Assembly: GCA_023053575.1 (NCBI GenBank)
Contig: JAKZAP010000132.1
Location: forward strand, 1-64,000
From: Branchinecta lynchi
Taxonomy: Eukaryota; Arthropoda; Branchiopoda; Anostraca; Branchinectidae
DNA length: 64,000 nucleotides
Direction of reading: 5' to 3'
A program made the translations under genes and the position numbers. The notes under the pieces are model-generated. The model was not told the origin of the DNA, ran no database searches, and saw nothing but the letters and a program-made list of their open reading frames with translations. Every line of letters starts with the position of its first letter. Position 1 is the stretch's first letter. Shown here piece after piece: positions 23,975 through 36,790 of the stretch.

Positions 23975-24002
23975 CTGTGTTGGTTTTCTGTGGGGAAACC
24001 AA
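23975..24002. other. Convergent orientation junction (plus to minus)
   Basis: Plus-oriented sequence ends in GTTGGTTTTC and is joined directly to TGTGGGGAAACCAACC in minus orientation. The flanking nine bases are near-palindromic: TTGGTTTTC against GGAAACCAA, with one mismatch and a 5-base loop. No insertion or non-satellite sequence lies at the join. This is the largest single change in the window, ending 18 kb of one orientation and starting 14 kb of the other. Confidence 0.88.
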
Positions 24003-26989
24003 CCTTGCGGGAAAACTAACCTTGTGGGAAAACAAACCCTGTGAGAAAACAAACCTTGTGGGGAAACAAACCTAGTGGGAAAACAAACCTTGTGGGGAAA
24101 CAAACCTTTCGGGAAAACCAACCTTGTGGGAAAACAAACCTTGTGGGAAAACAAACCTTGTGGGAAAACCAACCTAGTGGGAAAACAAACCTTGTGAGAA
24201 AACAAACCTTATGGGAAAACCAACCTTATGGGGAAACAAACCCTGCGGGAAAACCAACCTTGTGGGAAAACCAACCTTGCGGGATAGCGAACCTTTTGGG
24301 AAAACCAACACAGTGGGAAAACAAACCTTGTGGGGAAACAAACCTTGTGGGAAAACTAACCTTGTGGGAAAACAGACCTAGCGGGAAAACTAACCTTGTG
24401 GGAAAACAAACCCTGCGGGAAAACCAACCTTGTGGGAAAACTAACCTTGTGGGGAAACAAACCTTTCGGGAAAACCAACCTTGTGGGAAAACAAACCTTG
24501 TGGGAAAACAAACCTTGTGGGAAAACAAACCTTGTGGGAAAACAAACCTTGTGGGAAAACAAACCTTGTGAGAAAACAAACCTTGTGGGGAAAGAAACCC
24601 TGCGGGAAAACCAACCTTGGGGGAAAACAAACCTTGTAGGAAAACAAACCTAGTGGGAAAAACAACCTAGTGGGAAAACAAACCTTGTTGGAAAACCAAC
24701 CTTGCGGGAAAACCAACCTTGGGGGAAAACAAAGCTTGTGGGAAAACAAACCTTGTGGGAAAACCAACCTAGTATGAAAAACAACCTAGTGGGAAAACAA
24801 ACCTTGTGAGAAAACAAACCTTGTGGGAAAACCAACCTTATGGGGAATGCAACCCTGCGGGAAAACCAACCTTGTGGGAAAACCAACCTAGTGGGAAAGC
24901 GAACCTTTTGGGAAAACCAGCACAGTGGGAAAACAAACCTTGTGGGAAAACCAACCTTGCGGGAAAGCGAACCTTTTGGGAAAACCAACACAGTGGGAAA
25001 ACCAACCTTGTGGGAAAACCAACCTTGCGGGAAAACGAACCTTGGGGGAAAACAAAGCTTGTGGGAAAACAAACCTTGTGGGAAAACCAACCTAGTGGGA
25101 AAAACAACCTAGTGGGAAAACAAACCTTGTGAGAAAACAAACCCTGCGGGAAAACCAACCTTGTGGGAAAACCAACCTTGTGGGGAAACCAACCTTTCGG
25201 GAAAACCAATCTTGTGGGAAAACAAACCTTGTGGGAAAACAAACCTTGTGGGAAAACAAACCTTGTGGGAAAACAAACCTTGTGGGAAAACCAACCTTAT
25301 GGGGAATGCAACCCTGCGGGAAAACCAACCTTGTGGGAAAACCAACCTTGTGGGAAAGCGAACCTTTTGGGAAAACCAACACAGTGGGAAAACAAACCTT
25401 GTGGGAAAACCAACCTTGCGGGAAAGCGAACCTTTTGGGAAAACCAACACAGTGGGAAAACAAACCTTGTGGGAAAACCAACCTTGCGGGAAAACCAACC
25501 TTGGGGGAAAACAAAGCTTGTGGGAAAACAAACTTTGTGGGAAAACCAACCTAGTGGGAAAAACAACCTAGTGGGAAAACAAACCTTGTGAGAAAACAAA
25601 CCCTGCGGGAAAACCAACCTTGTGGGAAAACCAACCTTGTGGGGAAACAAACCTTTCGGGAAAACCAATCTTGTGGGAAAACAAACCTTGTGGGAAAACA
25701 AACCTTGTGGGAAAACAAACCTTGTGAGAAAATAAAACCTTGTGGGGAAACAAACCTTGTGGGAAAACCAACCTTGCGGGAAAGCGAACCTTTTGGGAAA
25801 ACCAACACAGTGGGAAAACAAACCTTTTGGGAAAACCAACCTTGCGGGAAAACCAACCTTGGGGGAAAACAAAGCTTGTGGGAAAACAAACCTTGTGGGA
25901 AAACCAACCTAGTGGGAAAAACCATCTAGTGGGAAAACCAACCTTGTGAGAAAACAAACCTTGTGGGAAAACCAACCTTATGGGGAAAGCAACCCTGCGG
26001 GAAAACCAACCTTGTGGGAAAACCAACCTTGTGGGAAAGCGAACCTTTTGGGAAAACCAACACAGTGGGACAACAAACCTTGTGGGGAAGCAAACCTAGT
26101 GGAAAAACAAACCTTGTGAGAAAACAATCCTTGTGGGAAAACAAACCTTGTGGGGAAACAAACCTTGCGGGAAAACTAGCCTTGTGGGAAAACAAACCCT
26201 GCGGGAAAACCAACCTTTTGGGAAAACCAACCTTGTGGGGAAACAAAACTTTCGGGAAAACCAACCTTGTGGGAAAACAAACCTTGTGGGAAAACAACCT
26301 TGTGTTAAAACAAACCTTGTGGGAAAACAAACCTTGTGAGAAAACAAACCTTGTGGGGAAACAAACCTAGTGGGAAAACAAACCTTGTGAGAAAACAAAC
26401 CTTGTGGGAAAACCAACCTTATGGGAAAACAAACCTAGTGGGAAAACAAACCTTGTGGGGAAACAAACCTTTCGGGAAAACCAACCATGTGGGAAAAGAA
26501 ACCTTGTGGGAAAACAAACCTTGTGGGAAAACCAACCTAGTGGGAAAACAAACCTTGTGAGAAAACATACCTTGTGGGAAAACCAACCTTATGGGGAAAC
26601 AAACCCTGCGGGAAAACCAACCTTGTGGGAAAACCAACCTTGCGGGAAAGCGAACCTTTTGGGAAAACCAACACAGTGGGAAAACAAACCTTGTGAGAAA
26701 ACAATCCTTGTGGGAAAACAAACCTTGTGGGGAAACAAACCTTGTGGAAAAACTAACCTTGTGGGAAAACAGACCTTGCGGGAAAACTAACCTTGTGGGA
26801 AAACAAACCCTGCGGGAAAACCAACCTTGTGGGAAAACCAACCTTGTGGGTAAACAAACCTTTCGGGAAAACCAACCTTGTGGGAAAACAAACCTTGTGG
26901 GAAAACAAACCTTGTGGGAAAACAAACCTTGTGAGAAAACAAACCTTGTGGGAAAACAAACCTAGTGGAAAAAACAACCTAGTGGGAAA

Positions 26990-28255
26990 ACAAAAATTGT
27001 GAGAAAACAAACCTTGTGGGAAAACCAACCTTATAGGGAAAGAAACCCTGCGGGAAAACCAACCTTGTGGGAAAACCAACCTTGCGGGAAAGCGAACCTT
27101 TTGGGAAAACCAACACAGTGGGAAAACAAACCTTGTGAGAAAACAATCCTTGTGGGAAAACAAACCTTGTGGGGAAACAAACCTTGTGGGGAAACAAACC
27201 TTGTGGAAAAACTAACCTTGTGGGAAAACAGACCTTGCGGGAAAAATAACCTTGTGGGAAAACAAACCCTGCGGGAAAACCAACCTTGTGGGAAAACCAA
27301 CCTTGTGGGTAAACAAACCTTTCGGGAAAACCAACCTTGTGGGAAAACAAACCTTGTGGGGAAAACAAACCTTGTGGGAAAACAAACCTTGTGAGAAAAC
27401 AAACCTTGTGGGAAAACAAACCTTGTGGGGAAACAAACCTTGTGGGGAAACAAACCTTGTGGAAAAACTAACCTTGTGGGAAAACAGACCTTGCGGGAAA
27501 ACTAACCTTGTGGGAAAACAAACCCTGCGGGAAAACCAACCTTGTGGGAAAACCAACCTTGTGGGTAAACAAACCTTTCGGGAAAACCAACCTTGTGGGA
27601 AAACAAACCTTGTGGGAAAACAAACCCTGCGGGAAAACCAACCTTGGGAGAAAACAAACCTTGTGGGAAAACAAACCTAGTGGGAAAAACAACCTAGTGG
27701 GAAAACAAACCTTGTGAGAAAACAAACCTTGTGGGAAAACCAACCTTATGGGGAAAGAAACCCTGCGGGAAAACCAACCTTGTGGGAAAACCAACCTTGG
27801 TGGAAAGCGAGCCTTTTGGGAAAACAAACCTTGTGGGGAAACAAACCTTGTGGGGAAACAAACCTTGTGGAAAAACTAACCTTGTGGGAAAACAGACCTT
27901 GCGGGAAAAATAACCTTGTGGGAAAACAAACCCTGCGGGAAAACCAACCTTGTGGGAAAACCAACCTTGTGGGTAAACAAACCTTTCGGGAAAACCAACC
28001 TTGTGGGAAAACAAACCTTGTGGGGAAAACAAACCTTGTGGGAAAACAAACCTTGTGAGAAAACAAACCTTGTGGGAAAACAAACCTTGTGGGGAAACAA
28101 ACCTTGTGGGGAAACAAACCTTGTGGAAAAACTAACCTTGTGGGAAAACAGACCTTGCGGGAAAACTAACCTTGTGGGAAAACAAACCCTGCGGGAAAAC
28201 CAACCTTGTGGGAAAACCAACCTTGTGGGAAAACAAACCTTGTGGAAAAACTAAC
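26990..28255 (-). repeat. 664-bp tandem duplication
   Basis: A segment with GTGGAAAAACTAACC, CAGACCTTGCGGG and GGGTAAACAAACC repeats at a spacing of 664 bp (39 monomers plus one base). A third partial copy follows, 375 bp further on (to about 28430). The second copy of the 6.4-kb unit has only one clear copy in the matching place (about 33.6-34.1 kb). This accounts for the large spacing drop near 28.5 kb. Confidence 0.75.
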
Positions 28256-28846
28256 CTTGTGGGAAAACAGACCTTGCGGGAAAAATAACCTTGTGGGAAA
28301 ACAAACCCTGCGGGAAAACCAACCTTGTGGGAAAACCAACCTTGTGGGTAAACAAACCTTTCGGGAAAACCAACCTTGTGGGAAAACAAACCTTGTGGGG
28401 AAAACAAACCTTGTGGGAAAACAAACCTTGTGAGAAAAAAAACCTTGTGGGAAAACAAACCTTGTGGGGAAATAAACCTTGTGGGAAAACCAACCTTGCG
28501 GGAAAACCAACCTTGTGGGAAAACAAACCTTGTGGGAAAACAAACCTTGTGGGAAAACAAACCTTATGGGAAAACAAACCTTGTGGGGAAATAAACCTTG
28601 TGGGAAAACCAACCTTGTGGGAAAACAAACCTTGTGGGAAAACAAACCTTATGGGAAAACAAACCTTGTGGGGAAATAAACCTTGTGGGAAAACCAACCT
28701 TGCGGGAATGCGAACCTTTTCGAAAACCAACACAGTTTGAAAACAAACCTTGTGGGGAAACAAACCTTTTGGGAAAACCAACCTTGTGGGAAAACAAACC
28801 TTGTGGGAAAACCAACCTAGTGGGAAAAACAACCTAGTGGGAAAAC

Positions 28847-29836
28847 CAACCTTATGGTGAAAACAAACCTTTTGGGAAAACTAACCTTGTGGGAAAACAA
28901 ACCTTGCGGGAAAACTAACCTTGTGGGAAAACAAACCCTGCGGGAAAAACCACCTTGTGGGAAAACCAACCTTGTGGGGAAACAAACCTTTCGGGAAAAC
29001 CAACCTTGTGGGAAAACAAACCTTGTCGGAAAACAAACCTTATGGGGAAAGCATCCCTGCGGGAAAACCAACCTTGTGGGAAAACCAACCTTGTGGGAAA
29101 GCGAACCTTTTGGGAAAACCAACACAGTGGGAAAACAAACCTTGTGGGAAAACCAATCTTGCGGGAAAACCAACCTTGTGGGAAAACAAACCTTGGGGGA
29201 AAACCAACCTTGCGGGAAAGCAAACCTTATGGTGAAAACAAACCTTTTGGGAAAACTAACCTTGTGGGAAAACAAACCTTGCGGGAAAACTAACCTTGTG
29301 GGAAAACAAACCTTGGGGGAAAACAAACCTTGTGGGAAAACCAACCTTATGGTGAAAACAAACCTTTTGGGAAAACTAACCTTGTGGGAAAACAAACCTT
29401 GCGGGAAAACTAACCTTGTGGGAAAACAAACCCTGCGGGAAAAACCACCTTGTGGGAAAACCAACCTTGTGGGGAAACAAACCTTTCGGGAAAACCAACC
29501 TTGTGGGAAAACAAACCTTGTCGGAAAACAAACCTTATGGGGAAAGCATCCCTGCGGGAAAACCAACCTTGTGGGAAAACCAACCTTGTGGGAAAGCGAA
29601 CCTTTTGGGAAAACCAACACAGTGGGAAAACAAACCTTGTGGGAAAACCAATCTTGCGGGAAAACCAACCTTGTGGGAAAACAAACCTTGGGGGAAAACC
29701 AACCTTGCGGGAAAGCAAACCTTTTGGGAAAACCAACACAGTGGGAAAACAAACCTTGTGGGAAAACCAACCTTGCGGGAAAACCAACCTTGGGGGAAAA
29801 CAAAGCTTGTGGGAAAACAAAGCTTGTGGGAAAACC
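28847..29836 (-). repeat. 495-bp tandem duplication
   Basis: Two copies, each beginning CTTATGGTGAAAAC followed by CCTTTTGGGAAAACTAACC, at a spacing of 495 bp (29 monomers plus two bases). Both carry AAAAACCACC, TTGTCGGAAAAC and GGAAAGCATCCC. A single copy is found in the later unit near 35.85-36.3 kb. Confidence 0.8.
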
Positions 29837-30366
29837 AACCTAGTGGGAAAAACAACCTAGTGGGAAAACAAACCTTGTGAGAAGACAAACCTTGTGGGAA
29901 AACCAACCTTATGGGGAAAGCAACCCTGCGGAAAAACCAAGCTTGTGGGAAAACCAACCTTGTGGGAAAGCGAACCTTTTGGGAAAACCAAAACAGTGGG
30001 AAAACAAACCTTGTGGGAAAACCAACCTTGCGAGAAAACCAACCTTGGGGAAAAACAAACCTTGTGGGAAAACAAACCTTGTGGGAAAACCAACCTTGCG
30101 GGAAAACGAACCTTGGGGGAAAAGAAAGCTTGTGGGAAAACAAACCTTGCCGGAAAACTAACCTTGTGGGAAAACAAACCTTGTGGGGAAACAAACCTTG
30201 TGGGGAAACAAACCTTGCGGGAAAACTAACCTTGTGGGAAAACAAACCCTGCGGGAAAACCAACCTTGTGGGAAAACCAACCTTGTGGGGAAACAAACCT
30301 TTCGGGAAAACCAACCTTGTGGGAAAACAAACCTTGTGGGAAAACAAACCTTGTGTTAAAACAAAC

Positions 30367-33300
30367 CTTGTGGGAAAACAAACCTTGTGAGAAAACAAAC
30401 CTTGTGGGGAAACAAACCTAGTGGGAAAACAAACCTTGTGGGGAAACAAACCTTTCGGGAAAACCAACCTTGTGGGAAAACAAACCTTGTGGGAAAACAA
30501 ACCTTGTGGGAAAACCAACCTAGTGGGAAAACAAACCTTGTGAGAAAACAAACCTTATGGGAAAACCAACCTTATGGGGAAACAAACCCTGCGGGAAAAC
30601 CAACCTTGTGGGAAAACCAACCTTGCGGGATAGCGAACCTTTTGGGAAAACCAACACAGTGGGAAAACAAACTTTGTGAGAAAACAATCCTTGTGGGAAA
30701 ACAAACCTTGTGGGGAAACAAACCTTGTGGGGAAACAAACCTTGTGGGAAAACTAACCTTGTGGGAAAACAGACCTAGCGGGAAAACTAACCTTGTGGGA
30801 AAACAAACCCTGCGGGAAAACCAACCTTGTGGGAAAACCAACCTTGTGGGGAAACAAACCTTTCGGGAAAACCAACCTTGTGGGAAAACAAACCTCGTGG
30901 GAAAACAAACCTTGTGGGAAAACAAACCTTGTGGGAAAACAAACCTTGTGGGAAAACAAACCTTGTGAGAAAACAAACCTTGTGGGGAAAGAAACCCTGC
31001 GGGAAAACCAACCTTGGGGGAAAACAAACCTTGTAGGAAAACAAACCTAGTGGGAAAAACAACCTAGTGGGAAAACAAACCTTGTTGGAAAACCAACGTT
31101 GCGGGAAAACCAACCTTGGGGGAAAACAAAGCTTGTGGGAAAACAAACCTTGTGGGAAAACCAACCTAGTATGAAAAACAACCTAGTGGGAAAACAAACC
31201 TTGTGAGAAAACAAACCTTGTGGGAAAACCAACCTTATGGGGAATGCAACCCTGCGGGAAAACCAACCTTGTGGGAAAACCAACCTAGTGGGAAAGCGAA
31301 CCTTTTGGGAAAACCAACACAGTGGGAAAACAAACCTTGTGGGAAAACCAACCTTGCGGGAAAGCGAACCTTTTGGGAAAACCAACACAGTGGGAAAACA
31401 AACCTTGTGGGAAAACCAACCTTGCGGGAAAACGAACCTTGGGGGAAAACAAAGCTTGTGGGAAAACAAACCTTGTGGGAAAACCAACCTAGTGGGAAAA
31501 ACAACCTAGTGGGAAAACAAACCTTGTGAGAAAACAAACCCTGCGGGAAAACCAACCTTGTGGGAAAACCAACCTTGTGGGGAAACAAACCTTTCGGGAA
31601 AACCAATCTTGTGGGAAAACAAACCTTGTGGGAAAACAAACCTTGTGGGAAAACAAACCTTGTGGGAAAACCAACCTTATGGGGAATGCAACCGTGCGGG
31701 AAAACCAACCTTGTGGGAAAACCAACCTTGTGGGAAAGCGAACCTTTTGGGAAAACTAACACAGTGGGAAAACAAACCTTGTGGGAAAACCAACCTTGCG
31801 GGAAAGCGAACCTTTTGGGAAAACCAACACAGTGGGAAAACAAACCTTGTGGGAAAACCAACCTTGCGGGAAAACCAACCTTGGGGGAAAACAAAGCTTG
31901 TGGGAAAACAAACTTTGTGGGAAAACCAACCTAGTGGGAAAAACAACCTAGTGGGAAAACAAACCTTGTGAGAAAACAAACCCTGCGGGAAAACCAACCT
32001 TGTGGGAAAACCAACCTTGTGGGGAAACAAACCTTTCGGGAAAACCAATCTTGTGGGAAAACAAACCTTGTGGGAAAACAAACCTTGTGGGAAAACAAAC
32101 CTTGTGAGAAAATAAAACCTTGTGGGGAAACAAACCTTGTGGGAAAACCAACCTTGCGGGAAAGCGAACCTTTTGGGAAAACCAACACAGTGGGAAAACA
32201 AACCTTTTGGGAAAACCAACCTTATGGGGAAAGAAACCTTGGGGGAAAACAAAGCTTGTGGGAAAACAAACCTTGTGGGAAAACCAACCTAGTGGGAAAA
32301 ACAACCTAGTGGGAAAACCAACCTTGTGAGAAAACAAACCTTGTGGAAAACCAACCTTATGGGGAAAGCAACCCTGCGGGAAAACCAACCTTGTGGGAAA
32401 ACCAACCTTGTGGGAAAGCGAACCTTTTGGGAAAACCAACACTGTGGGACAACAAACCTTGTGGGAAAACCAACCTTGCGGGAAAACCAACCTTGGGGGA
32501 AAAAAAACCTTGTGGGAAAACAAACCTTGTGGGGAAGCAAAACTAGTGGGAAAACAAACCTTGTGAGAAAACAATCCTTGTGGGAAAACAAACCTTGTGG
32601 GGAAACAAACCTTGCGGGAAAACTAACCTTGTGGGAAAACAAACCCTGCGGGAAAACCAACCTTGTGGGAAAACCAACCTTGTGGGGAAACAAACCTTTC
32701 GGGAAAACCAACCTTGTGGGAAAACAAACCTTGTGGGAAAACAACCTTGTGTTAAAACAAACCTTGTGGGAAAACAAACCTTGTGAGAAAACAAACCTTG
32801 TTGGGAAACAAACCTAGTGGGAAAACAAACCTTGTGAGAAAACAAACCTTGTGGGAAAACCAACCTTATGGGAAAACAAACCTAGTGGGAAAACAAACCT
32901 TGTGGGGAAACAAACCTTTCGGGAAAACCAACCATGTGGGAAAACAAACCTTGTGGGAAAACAAACCTTGTGGGAAAACCAACCTAGTGGGAAAACAAAC
33001 CTTGTGAGAAAACAAACCTTGTGGGAAAACCAACCTTATGGGGAAACAAACCCTGCGGGAAAACCAACCTTGTGGGAAAACCAACCTTGCGGGAAAGCGA
33101 ACCTTTTGGGAAAACCAACACAGTGGGAAAACAAACCTTGTGAGAAAACAATCCTTGTGGGAAAACAAACCTTGTGGGGAACAAACCTTGTGGAAAAACT
33201 AACCTTGTGGGAAAACAGACCTTGCGGGAAAATTAACCTTGTGGGAAAACAAACCCTGCGAGAAAACCAACCTTGTGGGAAAACCAACCTTGTGGGTAAA

Positions 33301-36300
33301 CAAACCTTTCGGGAAAACAAACCTTGTGGGAAAACAAACCTTGTGAGAAAACAAACCTTGTGGGAAAACAAACCTAGTGGAAAAAACAACCTAGTGGGAA
33401 AACAAAAATTGTGAGAAAACAAACCTTGTGGGAAAACCAACCTTATGGGGAAAGAAACCCTGCGGGAAAACCAACCTTGTGGGAAAACCAACCTTGCGGG
33501 AAAGCGAACCTTTTGGGAAAACCAACACAGTGGGAAAACAAACCTTGTGAGAAAACAATCCTTGTGGGAAAACAAACCTTGTGGGGAAACAAACCTTGTG
33601 GGGAAACAAACCTTGTGGAAAAACTAACCTTGTGGGAAAACAGACCTTGCGGGAAAAATAACCTTGTGGGAAAACAAACCCTGCGGGAAAACCAACCTTG
33701 TGGGAAAACCAACCTTGTGGGTAAACAAACCTTTCGGGAAAACCAACCTTGTGGGAAAACAAACCTTGTGGGGAAAACAAACCTTGTGGGAAAACAAACC
33801 TTGTGAGAAAACAAACCTTGTGGGAAAACAAACCTTGTGGGGAAACAAACCTTATGGGGAAACAAACCTTGTGGAAAAACTAACCTTGTGGGAAAACAGA
33901 CCTTGCGGGAAAACTAACCTTGTGGGAAAACAAACCCTGCGGGAAAACCAACCTTGTGGGAAAACCAACCTTGTGGGTAAACAAACCTTTCGGGAAAACC
34001 AACCTTGTGGGAAAACAAACCTTGTGGGAAAACAAACCCTGCGGGAAAACCAACCTTGGGAGAAAACAAACCTTGTGGGAAAACAAACCTAGTGGGAAAA
34101 ACAACCTAGTGGGAAAACAAACCTTGTGAGAAAACAAACCTTGTGGGAAAACCAACCTTATGGGGAAAGAAACCCTGCGGGAAAACCAACCTTGTGGGAA
34201 AACCAACCTTGTGGGAAAGCGAGCCTTTTGGGAAAACAAACCTTGTGGGAAAACAAACCTTGTGGGAAAACAAACCTTGTGAGAAAACAAACCTTGTGGG
34301 AAAACCAACCTTATGGGGAAAGAAACCTTGTGGGGAAACAAACTTTTCGGGAAAACCAACCTTGTGGGAGAACAAACCTTGTGGGAAAACAAACCTCTTG
34401 GGAAAACAAACCTTGTGGGAAAACAAACCTTATGGGAAAACAAACCTTGTGGGGAAACAACCTTGTGGGAAAACCAACCTTGCGGGAATGCGAACCTTTT
34501 CAAAAACCAACACAGTTTGAAAACAAACCTTGTGGGAAAACCAACCTTGCGGGAAAACCAACCTTGTGGGAAAACAAACCTTGTGGGAAAACAAACCTTG
34601 TGGGAAAACAAACCTTATGGGAAAACAAACCTTGTGGGGAAATAAACCTTGTGGGAAAACCAACCTTGTGGGAAAACAAACCTTGTGGGAAAACAAACCT
34701 TATGGGAAAACAAACCTTGTGGGGAAATAAACCTTGTGGGAAAACCAACCTTGCGGGAATGCGAACCTTTTCGAAAACCAACACAGTTTGAAAACAAACC
34801 TTGTGGGGAAACAAACCTTTTGGGAAAACCAACCTTGTGGGAAAACAAACCTTGTGGGAAAACCAACCTAGTGGGAAAAACAACCTAGTGGGAAAACAAA
34901 CCTTGTGAGAAAACAAACCTTGTGGGAAAACCAACCTTATGGTGAAAGCAACCCTGCGGGAAAACCAACCTTGTGGGAAAACCAACCTTGTGGGAAAGCG
35001 AACCTTTTGGGAAAACCAACACAGTGGGAAAACAAACCTTGTGGGAAAACCAACCTTGCGGGAAAACCAACCTTGGGGGAAAACAAACCTTGTGGGAAAA
35101 CAAACCTTGTGGGGAAACAAACCTAGTGGGAAAGCAAACCTTGTGAGAAAATAATCCTTGTTGGAAAACAAACCTTGTGGGGAAACAAACCTTGCGGGAA
35201 AACTAACCTTGTGGGAAAACAAACACAGTGGGAAAACAAACCTTGTGGGAAAACCAACCTTGCGGGAAAACCAACCTTGGGGAAAACAGAGCTTGTGGGA
35301 AAACAAACCCTGCGGGAAAACCAACCTTGCGGGAAAACCAACCTTGGGGGAAAACAAACCTTGTGGGAAAACAAACCTTGTGGGGAAACAAACCTAGGGG
35401 GAAAACAAACCTTGTGAGAAAACAATCCTTGTGGGAAAACAAACCTTGTGGGGAAACAAACCTTGCGAGAAAACTAACCTTGTGGGAAAACAAACAATGT
35501 GGGAAAACCAACCTTGTGGGAAAACCAACCTTGTGGGGAAACAAACCTTGTGGGAAAAGAAACCCTGCGGGAAAACCAACCTTGTGGGAAAACAAACCTT
35601 GTGGGAAAACAAACCTTGTGGGGAAACAAACCTTGTGAGAAAACAAACCTTGTGGGAAAACCAACCTTATGGGGAAACAAACCCTGCTCGAAAACCAACC
35701 TTGTGGGAAAACCAACCTTGCGGGAAAGTGAACCTTTTGGGAAAACCAACACAGTGGGAAAACAAACCTTGTGAGAAAACAATCCTTGTGGGAAAACAAA
35801 CCTTGTGGGGAAACAAACCTTGTGGGGAAACAAACCTTTGGGAAAACTAACCTTGTGGGAAAACAAACCTTGCGGGAAAACTAACCTTGTGGGAAAACAA
35901 ACCCTGCGGGAAAAACCACCTTGTGGGAAAACCAACCTTGTGGGGAAACAAACCTTTCGGGAAAACAAACCTTGTGGGAAAACAAACCTTGTCGGAAAAC
36001 AAACCTTATGGGGAAAGCAACCCTGCGGGAAAACCAACCTTGTGGGAGAACCAACCTTGTGGGAAAGCGAACCTTTTGGGAAAACCAACACAGTGGGAAA
36101 ACAAACCTTGTGGGAAAACCAATCTTGCGGGAAAACCAACCTTGTGGGAAAACAAACCTTGGGGGAAAACCAACCTTGCGGGAAAGCAAACCTTTTGGGA
36201 AAACCAACACAGTGGGAAAACAAACCTTGTGGGAAAACCAACCTTGCGGGAAAACCAACCTTGGGGGAAAACAAAGCTTGTGGGAAAACAAAGCTTGTGG

Positions 36301-36790
36301 GAAAACCAACCTAGTGGGAAAAACAACCTAGTGGGAAAATAAACCTTGTGAGAAGACAAACCTTGTGGGAAAACCAACCTTATGGGGAAAGCAACCCTGC
36401 GGAAAAACCAAGCTTGTGGGAAAACCAACCTTGTGGGAAAGTGAACCTTATGGGAAAACCAAAACAGTGGGAAAACAAACCTTGTGGGAAAACCAACCTT
36501 GCGGGAAAACCAACCTTGGGGAAAAACAAACCTTGTGGGAAAACAAACCTTGTGGGGAAACAAACCTAGTGGGAAAACCAACCTTGTGGGAAAACAAACC
36601 TTGTGGGAAAACAAACCCTGCGGGAAAACCAACCTTGTGGGAAAACCAACCTTGTGGGGAAACAAACCTTTCGGGAAAACCAACCTTGTGGGAAAACAAA
36701 CCTTGTGGGAAAACAAACCTTGTGGGAAAACAAACCTTGTGGGAAAACAAACCTTGTGAGAAAACAAACCTTGTGGGGAAACAAACCTAG
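30367..36790 (-). repeat. About 6.4-kb higher-order unit, copy 2
   Basis: Second copy of 24021-30366 in the same orientation, with the variant order conserved. Differences are single-base changes and whole-monomer indels. From 31961 onward this unit is also the left half of the 7.1-kb tandem duplication, so most of it is present three times in the window (about 25.6-30.4, 32.0-36.8 and 39.1-43.9 kb). Confidence 0.82.

Larger units (their letters stand above)
5574..23988 (+). repeat. 17-bp satellite array, plus-oriented block 2
   Basis: About 18.4 kb of uninterrupted plus-oriented monomers, the second longest single-orientation run here. It is a mosaic of nested duplications with spacings of 323, 697, 2194, 2483, 3570 and about 6050 bp, listed separately. 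TTAACACAATG marker monomers lie near 6256, 6409, 6801, 6954, 16732, 18926, 22786 and 23433. Monomers with AAGCTT lie near 8110, 9640 and 9708 and recur through the duplications. Between 8.35 and 23.9 kb a TTTTCTCACAAGG monomer is frequent. No genes are seen. Confidence 0.97.
24021..30366 (-). repeat. About 6.4-kb higher-order unit, copy 1
   Basis: The variant order recurs in 30367-36790. The spacing is 6346 bp at the start, 6397 near 24.7 kb, 6380 near 25.3 kb, 6412 near 27.0 kb, 6051 near 28.5 kb and 6471 near 29.4 kb. The drift reflects insertions and deletions, mostly of whole monomers. Shared marks include GGATAGCG, CCTAGTATG, AATGCAACC and CCTAGCGGG. Confidence 0.83.
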
